From Toxorhynchites rutilus septentrionalis (taxonomy: Eukaryota > Arthropoda > Insecta > Diptera > Culicidae), in NCBI RefSeq assembly GCF_029784135.1, contig NC_073746.1, forward strand, positions 103,308,515-103,372,514: a DNA stretch of 64,000 bases. Reading direction: 5' to 3'. Of the stretch, positions 50,965-61,310 are shown piece by piece (position 1 is the stretch's first letter; every line of letters begins with the position of its first letter). A program made the position numbers and the translations under genes. A model generated the notes under the pieces. It saw only the letters and a list, made by a program, of their open reading frames with translations. It searched no databases and had not been told where the DNA came from.

Positions 50965-53030
50965 TCAAGAGTCTTGTTGTGACGACCGAAAATAAATTAA
51001 ATAAATTGCGGCAATGTGGTCAATGTGACGTTCCCAAATTCTACCGTCGCCCAGTCGGATGGTATAACGTAGCTTCCCAACCTTCTCCACAATTTTTCCG
51101 AACTTCCATTTATCGTTAGACAAAAAGTCTCTCACACGCACTGGATCATCCTCTTCAAACTGACGAACGGCGTAATAATTGTTCGCTCTTGGCTCATACT
51201 TGGGCAAAAGCAAATCCAATCTTGATCACATTTGGCGACCGAACACAAGCATTGATAGTGACTCTCCGGTAGACGGGTGAATCATTTTCCGGTAGGTCAA
51301 TAAAATTTTAGAGAGCTCCAAGTTCATCTCCGCCTTTATTCACTTTAATGCTTTTAGTTTCTGCTAGTGATCTCCGATAATCGTTCGATTAATCGATTAA
51401 TCGAATACTTCCTACAGAAATCGATTATTAATCGAACGAATACTGCACAACCAATAATCGAAGTGAACGAATAATTTACGTCGATTAATCGATCCAAACG
51501 CTGAGAGAAAAAAACGTACGGCCGTTGCAGTTTTATTCTGAAAATCAATCATTATCTTTGACGCTCCCGTAAGTTCATAAACGAAGCTCAATGCCGTCAA
51601 CGCGAATTGAGCATTCTTTACGACTTTAGGTGAGCGTAAAGGATAATAATTGATTTTCAGGTGGAATTAACATATTTTTGATTCCATATGGCTTTCTAGC
51701 AAATGAGAAATATTAGTCTGACGGATTATTTCTCTCAGTATTGCGATTAATCGATTATTTGGGTCGATTAATCGTATCGAATAACGAACTGCTGAAAACT
51801 ATTCGATTAGCTGATGAACGATTAATTTCAAAAATCGGGGATCACTAGTTTCTGCTTAACGTTTGGACGTAACGCATCGTTCGTCGCAGGATGGTATGGC
51901 GCCTCTCTTGTGAGTAACTCTGGAATGTTGCTGCAGTGAACTGAACTCCATGATCACTCACGAGTACCGACTGTATTCCGTAGGTATCAAAAATTTCTCG
52001 ACACATGTTTACGGTATTTTCAGAAGTTATAGAAATCATCACGATTGGCCACTTACTGTACGCGTCCAAGTAAATAAAGAAATATGTATCTAAGTATGGC
52101 CCAGCGAAATTCACGTGGACCATTTGAAACCGCTCCGTTGATGACTCCCAGCAATGTAATGGTGTCTTGGATGGTTCTGCTCGGCCTGACAGTCTGCACA
52201 GTTAGCAATCATTTCTTCAATTTCCCGATCAATTTCAACCCATCAGCAGTAACCTTTAGCCAGTGATTTGGTACGTGTGTTACCAAAGTACGCACTATGA
52301 AGCTCTTCCAGCACCAGTCTTCTGAGCTTCGATGGAACGTAAACCCGGATTCTTCGTAGCAGGCAATCATTCTGGAGAGAAAACTCGCTTTGATCCACGC
52401 CGAACCGGTTTTTCGCTTCAACATTTTGCCCATATTCGAGGGCTTGAAGTAGAACCCGCAGTAATGACTCTTCGGAAGTAGTCTGGGCTAACTCAGTCGC
52501 AGCAGTAATGACAATGTATCAATCTGACTCATCTCAATGACATCAGTCCCTTTCACGATATTTTCAGCTTCCCTGTGCTCTAACGGGATTCGTGAAAATG
52601 CATCCGCATTAGCTCATAGTCGAAATGTTGCAAATATGTTTCGTAGTGTTGCATCCGTAAGGCTGACATTACGGGTAGGTCCTTGTGTTCGCCAAATATC
52701 TTTGTAATCGCTTGGTTGTCCGAAATAAGAATAAACTTACGGCCGTAAAGGTACTGAAAATATTTCTTTTCTGTATGATTGAGTACGCTTCTTCGTCAAC
52801 CTGCATGTACCTTTATTGCGAGCGATTTAGGGTTTGTGATGCAAACTGTATTGGTCGTTCTTATCTGTCTGGCATTATGTGGCTCGATAATGCCCCCACT
52901 CCATAGGGAGACGCATCCGTGGCAGGAATAAGAGGAAGCTCTGGTGAGTAATGTACTAGGCAACTACCGGACTGAATAAGTTCCTTGACCTGCAAAAATG
53001 ACTGTTCACATTCCTTGGTGGAGTTTAAGT
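50965..53030 (-). pseudogene. Decayed Ty3/gypsy pol (RT, RNase H, integrase)
   Basis: Reading down the minus strand: an RT/RNase H junction near 53030-52900 (ECEQSFLQVKELIQSG, then ATDASPYG), an RNase H remnant, a WLKVTADGLK block, the integrase core at 52123-51845 (VHVNFAGP and VSDHGVQFTA; the first catalytic Asp is Asn here), and the integrase end at 51219-50965 (VRVRDFLSNDKWKFGKI, RHIDHI). Multiple frameshifts, and a hAT-type MITE splits the integrase core from its C-terminal part. Confidence 0.72.
51365..51847. mobile_element. hAT-type MITE with 8-bp duplication GTTTCTGC
   Basis: TAGTGATCTCCGAT at the left end pairs with TAGTGATCCCCGAT at the right (reverse complement). GTTTCTGC is present at 51357-51364 and 51848-51855. 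Joining the flanks across the insert restores the neighbouring gypsy sequence. The 483-bp body is rich in ATCGATTAATCG motifs near both ends and holds a family A fragment (about 51570-51680, ACGAAGCTCAATGCCGTC). Confidence 0.83.
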
Positions 53031-53031
53031 C

Positions 53032-53391
53032 GCAGATATTCTCTTTTCGTTATCCTCTTCGTTGTTTCTATTCTCGCGTGCGCACGCGGTGCGCGTCATT
53101 GACAGCACGGTTTGGGAAGCACACAAATGGACAGAACAAATGTATGGGAAAATTAGAATGCTTCTAGTTTTCATCAATTTAAACACTTTACACACCAAGG
53201 GATTGTAATGTATAGCATATCAAACAAGACAAAGTCAAACAAAGGATTTCCGATTCGATTAGTATGCAAATCGTCAAAATCAGTTCGTAACAAAAATAGT
53301 TACTAACGTTAACTGTATTTCATAAAAAGCGTGACTTGTTTTCTGATTTGGCACCCTTAATGTAAGACGTAGTCCTACGTCAAAAATGTTT
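53032..53391. repeat. Copy of dispersed repeat family B (inverted relative to 7087)
   Basis: Reverse complement of 7087-7570 without the nested retro-insert, so it shows that insert's empty site at about 53065-53085. It ends with GACGTAGTCCTACGTCAAAA. Confidence 0.7.
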
Positions 53392-53847
53392 TGTGTATTT
53401 TGACATGTAAACATGTCGTTGTATTGTATTTTGCGTTGATTGTCACTTTTTGATAACATTCAACAGCGTGTGTTGAGCGAATATTTTAGCTTTACAATGC
53501 CAAATGCCTGTCTGGAAATCGGTTGCACCCACATTTGTAGACTCTATTTTGAAAGCAAAAAAACTATGTATCGGATCAAGGGGGAGCTTGAAAGATGAAG
53601 GATGAGGTTCAACAAAACCATGTAGAAACATAATACAATTCGAAGGTTTAGAAGGAAGTCTTTTTATGATTTGTTTCGTTTCATTGATAAGACTTCAACA
53701 ACCCGTAAATATTTACTTTTGTTTTATTTTCCTTAATTCTTCGATACAGATTTTTCAAAGATTCTTTTTTTGGTAAAAATACAGATATACAGTTTTTTTT
53801 CAGAAAATTTCACAGAATTAAATGTGACAACCCTGATTCGAAGCGTT
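53392..53847. other. AT-rich spacer with no recognised feature
   Basis: Short ORFs only. Confidence 0.4.
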
Positions 53848-55263
53848 TCACAAAGGATTCATTATTGCACTCTTCATTGTTGGTAACACAGTTTGTGTTG
53901 AAAATGCTTCACTGGTTTCTCCAATAAGACCTGAATAATTAACAGCATCAGGGTCTAACGGATACAATCCACACTGCCGGAAGCAGTTAACCAATGTCGA
54001 TTGTAGGTTCGTCATTCTATCCACAGCTTGTTTTAGAAGTGATGCAATTTCTTTCCTCGGAAGTATTTCACCGTTATTGTCGGTCCTCCATTCTACCAGA
54101 ACTTGATTCCAGAAGTTTTCGAGTGGTCGGATAAAGCTAACGTTCAACGGCTGGGTGATTTCAGTGGAATTCGGTGGAAGACAAACCAGGATTATATTTT
54201 TTTCCGTACATAGCTGCATCGTTTCAAATGAGACATGCGACTTATATCCATCTAGAAAAACTATAACAGGAAACGTTATTTTTTGCTGGACAACCCAAGG
54301 ATAAAAAACATCCTTGAAAAACAGGCAATATATATCCGATTCGGCTTTTGCAGCGGCCCAACCTTTGGGCAATTTCTGCCAGATCTCTTTTGGCATCCTG
54401 AATTTATACGGGTATATCATCAACGTTGGTGCTAACTGCCCAGTTGCGTTTCCACAAAACAGTGCAGTGTAAGATTCACGTTCGGCGTTTCCTACCTTTG
54501 CGTGGATGAGTTTTTGACCGGAATTAGCTTCCTGTGTGGGTATTGTACGTACCACTGTTCCGTCCAAATTAAATATCTTTTCCGGAGACTTCAAAACATG
54601 GGACAGCGCCTCTTCCTCGAAATGCTCACGAATTTTGTGAAACCAGCTTCTGATTTGTGGCTCAGAAACGGCCGTACGAGGCTTTGGCAATACGCTTAGT
54701 ACCCGTCTCGGTATTTCTGGATGCCGACTAAAGAACCCATTGACCCATTTACGACCAGGTATCCCGTTTTTGAACGGATTGGGACGAGCTGATTTTCGCA
54801 CATAATGTGCTACGGTTGACACTAATCTCTTGGTGTCCACGGGGAATCCAACTTTTATTTTGGCTAGCAGCCATTCAACTATTCGTCCTTCTTCAGTTGC
54901 TTCGAGAACTCTTGCTTTACCAGGATTTGGTTGAGAATGCCTTCCTAATAGCTTCTCGCGCAGTGTTGAGTTCGGAATCCCATACAATCTTGCCGCCTGC
55001 CGAACGGAACTCCCGGTTCTCACCATTTCCAGAGCGTCTGCTACTTTCGACCTATCATATTGCATGCGTTTCGGGGCAGCGTCTTTTTTGCTCTCCGCAA
55101 CTAAACGAATAAAATCTGTTGAATGGAAAAAGGAACAAGTAGAAATGGGGGAATCCTTATTCCAATCATGTTTATGTTCGTGATAACCGATACTTTGCCA
55201 ATTTTCACAAAGGCGCAAAATCGCAAGTAAGTTCATATTGAAATAAAATAACATTATAATCAT
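53848..55263 (-). CDS. Pogo/Tigger-type DDE transposase with pipsqueak helix-turn-helix
   Basis: A 471-codon uninterrupted ORF. Homologous sequence begins at about KKDAAPKRMQYDRS; the N-terminal 60 residues look non-coding, and an acceptor (TTCCATTCAACAG) lies just upstream of ATTTTATTCG, so translation may start in another exon or at an internal Met. Domains: pipsqueak/HTH (MVRTGSSVRQAARLYGIPNS), a CENP-B-like second DNA-binding part (RKWVNGFFSRHPEI), then the DDE_1 core with IFNLDGTV, IVFLDGYKSHVS and STEITQPLNVSFIRPLENFW. The third catalytic position (normally Asp in QPLD) is Asn and the first motif is one residue short of the usual DETG, so cutting activity is doubtful. An open frame with altered catalytic residues could mean a recently dead copy or a host-adopted DNA-binding protein. 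Confidence 0.85.
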   Translation of the reverse strand: MIIMLFYFNMNLLAILRLCENWQSIGYHEHKHDWNKDSPISTCSFFHSTDFIRLVAESKKDAAPKRMQYDRSKVADALEMVRTGSSVRQAARLYGIPNSTLREKLLGRHSQPNPGKARVLEATEEGRIVEWLLAKIKVGFPVDTKRLVSTVAHYVRKSARPNPFKNGIPGRKWVNGFFSRHPEIPRRVLSVLPKPRTAVSEPQIRSWFHKIREHFEEEALSHVLKSPEKIFNLDGTVVRTIPTQEANSGQKLIHAKVGNAERESYTALFCGNATGQLAPTLMIYPYKFRMPKEIWQKLPKGWAAAKAESDIYCLFFKDVFYPWVVQQKITFPVIVFLDGYKSHVSFETMQLCTEKNIILVCLPPNSTEITQPLNVSFIRPLENFWNQVLVEWRTDNNGEILPRKEIASLLKQAVDRMTNLQSTLVNCFRQCGLYPLDPDAVNYSGLIGETSEAFSTQTVLPTMKSAIMNPL

Positions 55264-55293
55264 GATTTCAATAGTATTTATTCCATATCATTT

Positions 55294-55655
55294 TTAATAA
55301 TCTTTTACAGTATGAAAAACTTTAAAGCAGGGACAAACACACAATCCAACATTGCATTCTTTGCACTCATAACGGGATTCACGTCTCCTTTTATTTTTAC
55401 GGCAAACAATGCATCTCCGGACTTTATTTTTTCCATGCACGGATGTGCACGAAGCAGGATAGTGTGTTTCTATGAGTCTTATAGGATTATCATCAGTAGT
55501 ATCATCACCGCTGTGAACTAATAAAAGACTGCCATGAACAAGCGACGTCAGTCTTTATGGACACAAAAAGTGGCCGCCGTATATAGACGGGATCAGCCGC
55601 TGAGATGCACCGAGTGACTGCCGTATATACACGGCACCCGTCGCGAAAGGGTTAA
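55294..55655 (-). pseudogene. piggyBac remnant: terminus joined to the C-terminal zinc domain
   Basis: On the minus strand the element begins at TTAA (55655-55652) with TTAACCCTTTCGCGACGG and only about 135 bp later enters the end of a piggyBac transposase: CIVC, YECKEC, LCVCPCFKVFH, stop at 55294. This Cys-rich cross-brace domain is characteristic of piggyBac C-termini. The whole catalytic region has been lost. The other terminus was not found. The pogo-type ORF starts about 30 bp downstream. Confidence 0.72.
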
Positions 55656-56315
55656 AGTATGTGAAAAAAAAATAAATCAGAGCAGTGTACCTGTTTCGTT
55701 CAGTATTTATTATTCTTCATTTACACTTTGTAAATTGATAACTGTCAAGGTTGATAGCCACTTTACTAAGGAAAACAACTAATATGGCGGATAGCTGAAC
55801 GACAAATGATATTGGTTAACATTTTGTTTGCCAATTTTTCGGATAACTATTGTTTTGCAAGTATACACAAACATAATTTATCAGAAGAAATCAACAAGCA
55901 AGAATGAAATAGAGTATTTTGTTAAGTGAACGGAATTAGGCACTGATTGGAATGAGCGAGAATTTCAATAATTAGTGTTATTCATGAATTTGGTATTTTG
56001 AAAACTTTATACTCTGAATTGAATAAGTACAAATGCAGTGGCGACTCGTGATTAAATTGACTAGTTGTGCACCTACACGGTGACCCAAAACTTTGACTCA
56101 AAATTGCAAAATGGGGGTTAATTAGTGCTCGAATGTTGTTTTCTTTATGCAAGAATTTTAATGGATTGGCTGAACTATCTCGTGTTTCATCGTATTTCAA
56201 GCATTTCTAAGTCTAATTTCAATTTTCATCTATTTTTCATAGTCGTGCGTAGTTCATATATGTTGTATATAAATTTAAAATAACATTGTTTAGATGCGCA
56301 ATGGAGTGTGATAGG
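55656..56315. other. AT-rich spacer with no recognised feature
   Basis: No domain recognised in short ORFs. Confidence 0.4.
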
Positions 56316-57370
56316 CAGGGCTCCGCATAGTCATAGTCAACTGAGGATAGTCAGTTGACTATCTGACTGACTATATCCGTATTCAGTTAATAACAGGGGT
56401 ATGACTAAAACGTCAAATCCCTCATATTGCCAGTGTACCCAATATTGCTGCGGTTCACTGACATTTTGGTTCTCTCAATTAGGCTGATGTCACATTAGGC
56501 GGATTCGCCGCCGCGAATATCGCGACGGTTTTTTTCTCGATATGAATTCACTTCCAAAACCGCCCCGCTCTGTGTGGCATGGCTCATTCACAATACACTG
56601 TAGATCCTCCGCTGCGGTTTTACTCGCGGAATCCGCGTCGGCGAAACCGCCTAATGTGACATCAGCCTTACTGTTGTTTACAACTCGGTCCGGTTATATA
56701 GTCGAATAGTGGCTAAATTTAAACTCCTTGTTAAATGTGAACACCTCCATGTGAAACCGAAATATGAAAATCGTTCATGCAGTCAGCAATAAAGCAGTCG
56801 GTATCATTTCATTCTTCCCAGTCAAATTGTCCATTGCATTTTGAAGTGACTTCCCTCAAAACGAATTCGTTCCTCTCTTTCTCTCTCCCATGTACGTGTG
56901 CATGCATCGATGTTTGAGTTCAACGTATATCAAACAACATGTACGCTACAGGTTTGCTAGATTATTTAGTATCGTACACGAAAATTACCCACACGTATAA
57001 AATAGCGTGCAGTGTGTGTGCGCTATTTTGCACGCCTAATACTAATACTAACGAGAGGACCATTATAGCATACTTGATAAACGTCTAAGTTCGTTGGTTT
57101 GAGTTCACGATGGGTAGACAATAAACCGTCCATTGATGTGGTAACTTCTTTTTTGCAACAGAAATCATGTTTTCGTTCTTCTTTATATGGATGAAAATAA
57201 TATTCCGTACGCGGGTACGCGAATTAGTGTCAGGGGGAAATGGAAGTGTGGATTGAAGTCAGTTGAATGAAGAGGTAGATTTGTATTCATTAGTCGAGTC
57301 AGTTAAAATAACCACTGACTGAACTAGTTCACTAGTCATCCTCGCTAGTCATTTAATTTTCTAGTCAAGT
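56316..57370. mobile_element. Probable hAT-like element, left end and AGTCA-rich repeats
   Basis: CAGGGCTCCGCATAGTCA at 56316 is a hAT-like terminus. TAGTCA/TGACTA motifs are dense at 56330-56400 and again at 57250-57365, as expected for subterminal binding repeats at both ends, but no clean right terminus was found before the Tc1 fragment. The MITE 56482-56667 lies inside. No transposase ORF. Confidence 0.45.
56482..56667. mobile_element. Harbinger-type MITE with TTA duplication, near-perfect ends
   Basis: GGCTGATGTCACATTAGGCG at both ends (right end in reverse complement), extending about 30 bp with one or two mismatches. TTA at 56479-56481 and 56668-56670. 186 bp, GC-richer than its surroundings. 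Sharp ends suggest a recent insertion. Confidence 0.84.
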
Positions 57371-57609
57371 CACTTTTTGTTGCCGGCGATTGCCGAAGCA
57401 GTTCTAGTTGAAAAGAAGCTACTGAGAGTAGAGTCGGTACTTATTTTTTACCTTCGAAGATTTCGGGCCCTACTGGAGATAGCTTTCACGTCATTCAAGG
57501 ATTACATGTTCTGGAATCCTCTCTCCCACCGTTTTTGCATGGATATCGTCACGAAAAATTCACATTCAAGCAAAACAATGCTACTATTCATATCAGCAAG
57601 GGAACTAAG

Positions 57610-57871
57610 TTTTACGTACGCGGTGTCGGGGTGGCCATGTACATAACGCACAAATGAAACACGCACGAACGTAAATACAAACAAATTTAAACTATATTAT
57701 TGAACGGACTAAAAACAGACTACATTGAATGATGACGGACTTGCAATGTTATTGTTTTTGTTTTCACTATTATGCTGTTGCGCGCGTCTACGGGTGACAG
57801 CTTAGCTGCAACCAGTGTGCTCAGCGATGTTTATGTTGGAATGATAATTAGGGATGTCTATGTTCCCAACA
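57610..57871 (-). repeat. 3' LTR of the gag-protease gypsy element
   Basis: Follows the purine tract on the minus strand; matches the 5' LTR base by base over its whole length. Confidence 0.85.
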
Positions 57872-57899
57872 GTTCCCCTCTTAATACAACTAGTACGGA

Positions 57900-58559
57900 T
57901 CAAACCTTAACGGCGGTTTTCGCGGACTTGAAGAGCGACAAGGTACCTGTACAGCTGTTTCTTTTCTTTGTATTTCCGGTTGATTTGGTGCTTATTGCAG
58001 AAAACGAAGGTATGATGCTGAAAACCGCTGGAAAAGCTGCTTGGGTAGAACTTATTGATGTTGGACTACTGTTGATTTGATTGCAGAACTGCTTCGATCC
58101 AAGGTTGAAGCTGTCGATTAGGTCCAGTCCGTGCAGGTTGAGTTGCTGTTTGACCACGATGAATCGACCATGACGCTTTCCCCCCTTGATCACTACTTCA
58201 CAAGAACACTCGGAATCCAGTTTTAAATTTGTTCCCGACGCTGTGGCAGCTTTAACCGTTACAGGACTCGTTGTGGGTAGCCCGATATTCCTCCATGTCT
58301 GCTCGGAAATGATGCTGACATCCGATGCAGTGTCGAACTGGAGACCGATCAGCCTGCCGTTAACTTCTGCTTCCACATACCTCCTTCGCTTCCGTTGGTT
58401 TTTCACCTGCACACTTCTTGTTACCACTGGCTTGAATGAGTGCCGCTGGCTTGAGGATTTAATCTTTTTGGCACTGGTGCAGTACCCATCTTTGTGGCCT
58501 ACTTGACCACAATCCTTGCACCGATGATTGATGAAAATACAGTCTTTCGAATAATGCAT
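57900..58559 (-). CDS. Gypsy zinc knuckle and aspartic protease
   Basis: 219 codons. CKDCGQVGHKDGYC near the N-terminus is a CCHC knuckle; the protease follows with GLQFDTASDVSIISEQTW, where DTA replaces the common DTG/DSG signature but keeps the catalytic Asp, and later LHGLDLI. After about residue 170 the sequence is not protease-like and reaches the 3' LTR without any reverse transcriptase, which marks the internal deletion. Confidence 0.83.
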   Translation of the reverse strand: MHYSKDCIFINHRCKDCGQVGHKDGYCTSAKKIKSSSQRHSFKPVVTRSVQVKNQRKRRRYVEAEVNGRLIGLQFDTASDVSIISEQTWRNIGLPTTSPVTVKAATASGTNLKLDSECSCEVVIKGGKRHGRFIVVKQQLNLHGLDLIDSFNLGSKQFCNQINSSPTSISSTQAAFPAVFSIIPSFSAISTKSTGNTKKRNSCTGTLSLFKSAKTAVKV

Positions 58560-59019
58560 GGCACCACAGTTCTAATAAGGCGTTGCTGGACCAGCACTTC
58601 GCTGATTTGAGGATCTCGATTCTGGCGATCCTCGCCCTGAGCGGGTTCCCACTTAACTGCTACGCTCTACACTGCTGCCGACGAAGATGCTGCCTCTATC
58701 ATCGCCGTGTCGTGCTTGAGGTTCAAAAGTCGTTGACATTTTTTCCTAAATCTGCTCCAACGTGATATCATTCCGCTCCTCGATTCTGCTCAGCAACCTG
58801 GTTCTGACTTCGCATCGCTTTCTGCTTTCAGTCCACATACAAACACGAGGCATTTGAACTGATCCTTCGAAAGCTTCCCCAGTTCGAATTCGACACACAG
58901 TTTGTTCACCCGGCAGGCGAATGTTTTCTAGTCTTCAGTGGCTTGCTTCGTGACTTGCAAGCACCAGTACCGTTTGCTGATCACGGATTCTGGGATGCCG
59001 AATAAACTTTTGAGTTTGC

Positions 59020-59673
59020 TCACCGTGTCGTCGAAATTAACTTCGTTGGGGCTCTTCGGTAGGATGTAACTGGTGTACCTCTCGTGTTCCGATGACCCAA
59101 CTCCCTCAGCAGCAATCTCACCTTCGCTTCATCGTCGAGTCGGACGGCATCTTTGGCGAATAAATCCTGGTAATGCACATACCAACCAGCAAACGTAATG
59201 TTTTGATCTGGCTCATATCGAAATTCGAGGATTTTACTCGCCAGCGAATCGAGAATTTGTTCCGGGTTCGTCGGCATTTGAACATTGATGGCCGACATCA
59301 CCGCTCGAAACATCTGCTCTTGCTGCTTCAAAAATGATTGCTGCTGCTGCATCTGCGCTTGAAACTGTTTCTACATCTGCTGTTGCAATAATTGTTGCAT
59401 CTGTTGCTGCATTTGCTGTTGCATCTGTTGCAAAAATTGCAGCATCTTTGGGTCGATCGATGGAAAATTTTGTTGTTGTTGTTGTTGCTGAAACATCGGC
59501 GGGAGGATGATTGGCTGCGACTGCTGTTGGTGTACACTCACTACCGGCGGGAGATTTTGAACTGCTGGATCCTGCTGCAGTTCATTTCCCGCCACTGATT
59601 GGTGTTGCGGGCCATTCCCGGGCGAAAACATACCGTTGTCGGCAATTTTCCTCCACTTCCGATAGCGAAACAC
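59020..59673 (-). pseudogene. Gypsy gag, glutamine-rich, with one in-frame stop
   Basis: Reads from ATG 59673. A Gln-rich segment (several runs of Q with M and L) spans about residues 35-115. A single TAG at 59373-59371 interrupts the frame where a CAG is likely to have been. The capsid core follows: ILEFRYEPDQNITFAGWYVH, YQDLFAKD, LDDEAKVRLLLREL, as in mag-type gypsy gag. A frameshift near 59050 sends the rest (SKLKSLFGIPESVISKRYWC, QFKCLVFVCGL) into another frame down to about 58780. Confidence 0.82.
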
Positions 59674-59725
59674 TTTTGCTCACTCGCGCAAAATGTTCTC
59701 AATTGAACTTTTTCCTCGTCGCCAC

Positions 59726-59987
59726 GTTTACGTACGCGGTATCGGGGTGGCCGTGTACATAACGTACAAATGAAACACGCACGAACGTAAATACAAACAA
59801 ATTAAAACTATATTATTGAATGGACTAAAAACAGACTACATTGAACGATGACGGACTTGCACTGTTATTGTTTTTGTTTTCATTATTATGCTGTTGCGCG
59901 CATCTACGGGTGACAGCTTAACTGCCACCAGTGAGCTCAGCGATGTTTATGTTGGCATGATAATTAGGGATGTCCATGTTCCCAACA
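59726..59987 (-). repeat. 5' LTR of the gag-protease gypsy element
   Basis: 262 bp, nearly identical to 57610-57871 (a dozen or fewer differences by eye). Confidence 0.85.
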
Positions 59988-60254
59988 TTAAGCAATGGAT
60001 TAAGGACCCTAAACTTAATTTTTGGACTGGTCGGATCGCTCTCCAGATTTGAATCCTGTTGAAAATCGTACGGGGATCCTGTACGCAGAATCTACACTGA
60101 GGGAAAACGGTACACCATGATTGAAGAGCTCAAGGTAGCAATTTCGGAAACATGGAAAAATAGCGAAAAATTCGTTCAGCAGCATTTGGTAAATAGTATT
60201 CAAACACGAATTTTCCAGGTTATTAGCCGAAATGGCAAGGTTGCCAATTATTGA

Positions 60255-60436
60255 AATAGAAACTGGACAGCTGAAATTATCATATATAAGCACAATAAAT
60301 AAACAAACAACTCTTTTGAACGAAATTGACGTTAAATATACTTTATTCTAAGCATTCACCAATGTATGAATGTATCTTATTGAAGTTCTAACTGCTTGTG
60401 TTACAACGAAATAGAATCAGGGCGGTCTTATAGAAG
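60255..60436. other. 3' remainder of the Tc1 copy and spacer
   Basis: Non-coding; a Tc1 inverted repeat could not be recognised. Confidence 0.4.
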
Positions 60437-61310
60437 TTGGATAGAGTGTGTGCGGTGTTTAATGACGTGCCTCGCAGAAGACGTTCAGAACAATGTCTAG
60501 TAAACCGTGGTGAACCCCCGAACTCCGGAAACTGTGCAACATTCTCAGGAAAGCTCGTCACCGCTTCTTCAATTCGGGGTCTTAAGCGATCGGAATCATC
60601 TTCGAAATATCGAACTGACATACAAGACAGTGTTGTTCGACAGTTACAGCAACTACATTGCCAAGATTCAGACTAGCGTAAAACAGAACCTGTCGTGCCT
60701 CGTATCCCTCGTAGCGTCAACTTCAATGATATCCAAGCCAACACAATCGCAGAAGGGACGGATGGAATATCTCCCCTACTGCTGAAAAACTGCTCGAGGG
60801 AATTAGCGGCTCCGATTATGATCTTTCCAAAAACCTGGAAAGTTGCCTACATTGTTCTCATTCACAAGTCTGGCAACTACAAAAAAGTGGAGAATTATCG
60901 TGGCGTTACTCTACTGTGCTGTATTAGTAAAGTATTTGAAAGGTTGGTGCACAAAGTGATATCCCCCATTATTTTTGAAGGACAACACGGGTTCATGAAG
61001 TATCGCTCTACAACTACGAATCTTATGTACAACGTCAATGCCCTGTCTCGCGAAGTAGAAGGTAGACGACAAATTAACGTAGTATACGTTGACTTCGCGA
61101 AAGCGTTCGATACGGTTGTTATGCATCGTTACTGGGTGGAATCAACAGAGTTGGAACGTGATCGTTCATCAACGACCTCGGAGTTACTATTGATTCTAAG
61201 CTTAGATTCGGTGAGCATGTGGCCGTTGCGACCGCGAAAGCATTTTCCGTTATGGGTTTCATACGACGTCACGCAGTTTAATTCACAGGTATCCATGCAC
61301 TGAAAGTACT
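60437..61310 (+). pseudogene. Jockey-type LINE reverse transcriptase fragment with internal deletion
   Basis: Frames together give YKTVLFDSYSNYIAKIQ, then TDGISPLLLKNC, TWKVAYIVLIHKSGNYKKVE, NYRGVTLLCCISKVFERLVH, QHGFMKYRSTTTNLMY and INVVYVDFAKAFDTV (motif A). Instead of motifs B and C the sequence jumps to DLGVTIDSKLRFGEHV and VMGFIRRHA, the thumb region, so the catalytic palm has been deleted. The copy ends near 61310. Confidence 0.78.

Larger units (their letters stand above)
57610..59987 (-). mobile_element. Gag-protease-only Ty3/gypsy element inside the Tc1 copy
   Basis: Two 262-bp LTRs (59987-59726 and 57871-57610) start TGTTGGGAACA on the minus strand. A purine tract (GAGGGGAAC with flanking purines) precedes the 3' LTR and a TGGCGACGAGGAAAAAG primer site follows the 5' LTR. 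CTAAG (57605-57609) and TTAAG (59988-59992) are a 5-bp duplication with one mismatch. The internal region carries gag, a zinc knuckle and protease but no RT, RNase H or integrase, so the copy depends on others. Confidence 0.84.
57375..60254 (+). pseudogene. Tc1-like transposase, split by an LTR element
   Basis: The left part (to 57609) encodes VLESSLPPFLHGYRHEKFTF and NNATIHISKGTK; the right part (from about 59990) continues QWIKDPKLNF, then WSDRSPDLNPVEN and, after further shifts, GKRYTMIEELKVAISETW and VNSIQTRIFQVISRNGK before the stop at 60254. The order matches the C-terminal half of Tc1 transposases. The usual Asp of DNA...H is Asn here. The N-terminal half is missing. Confidence 0.8.
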
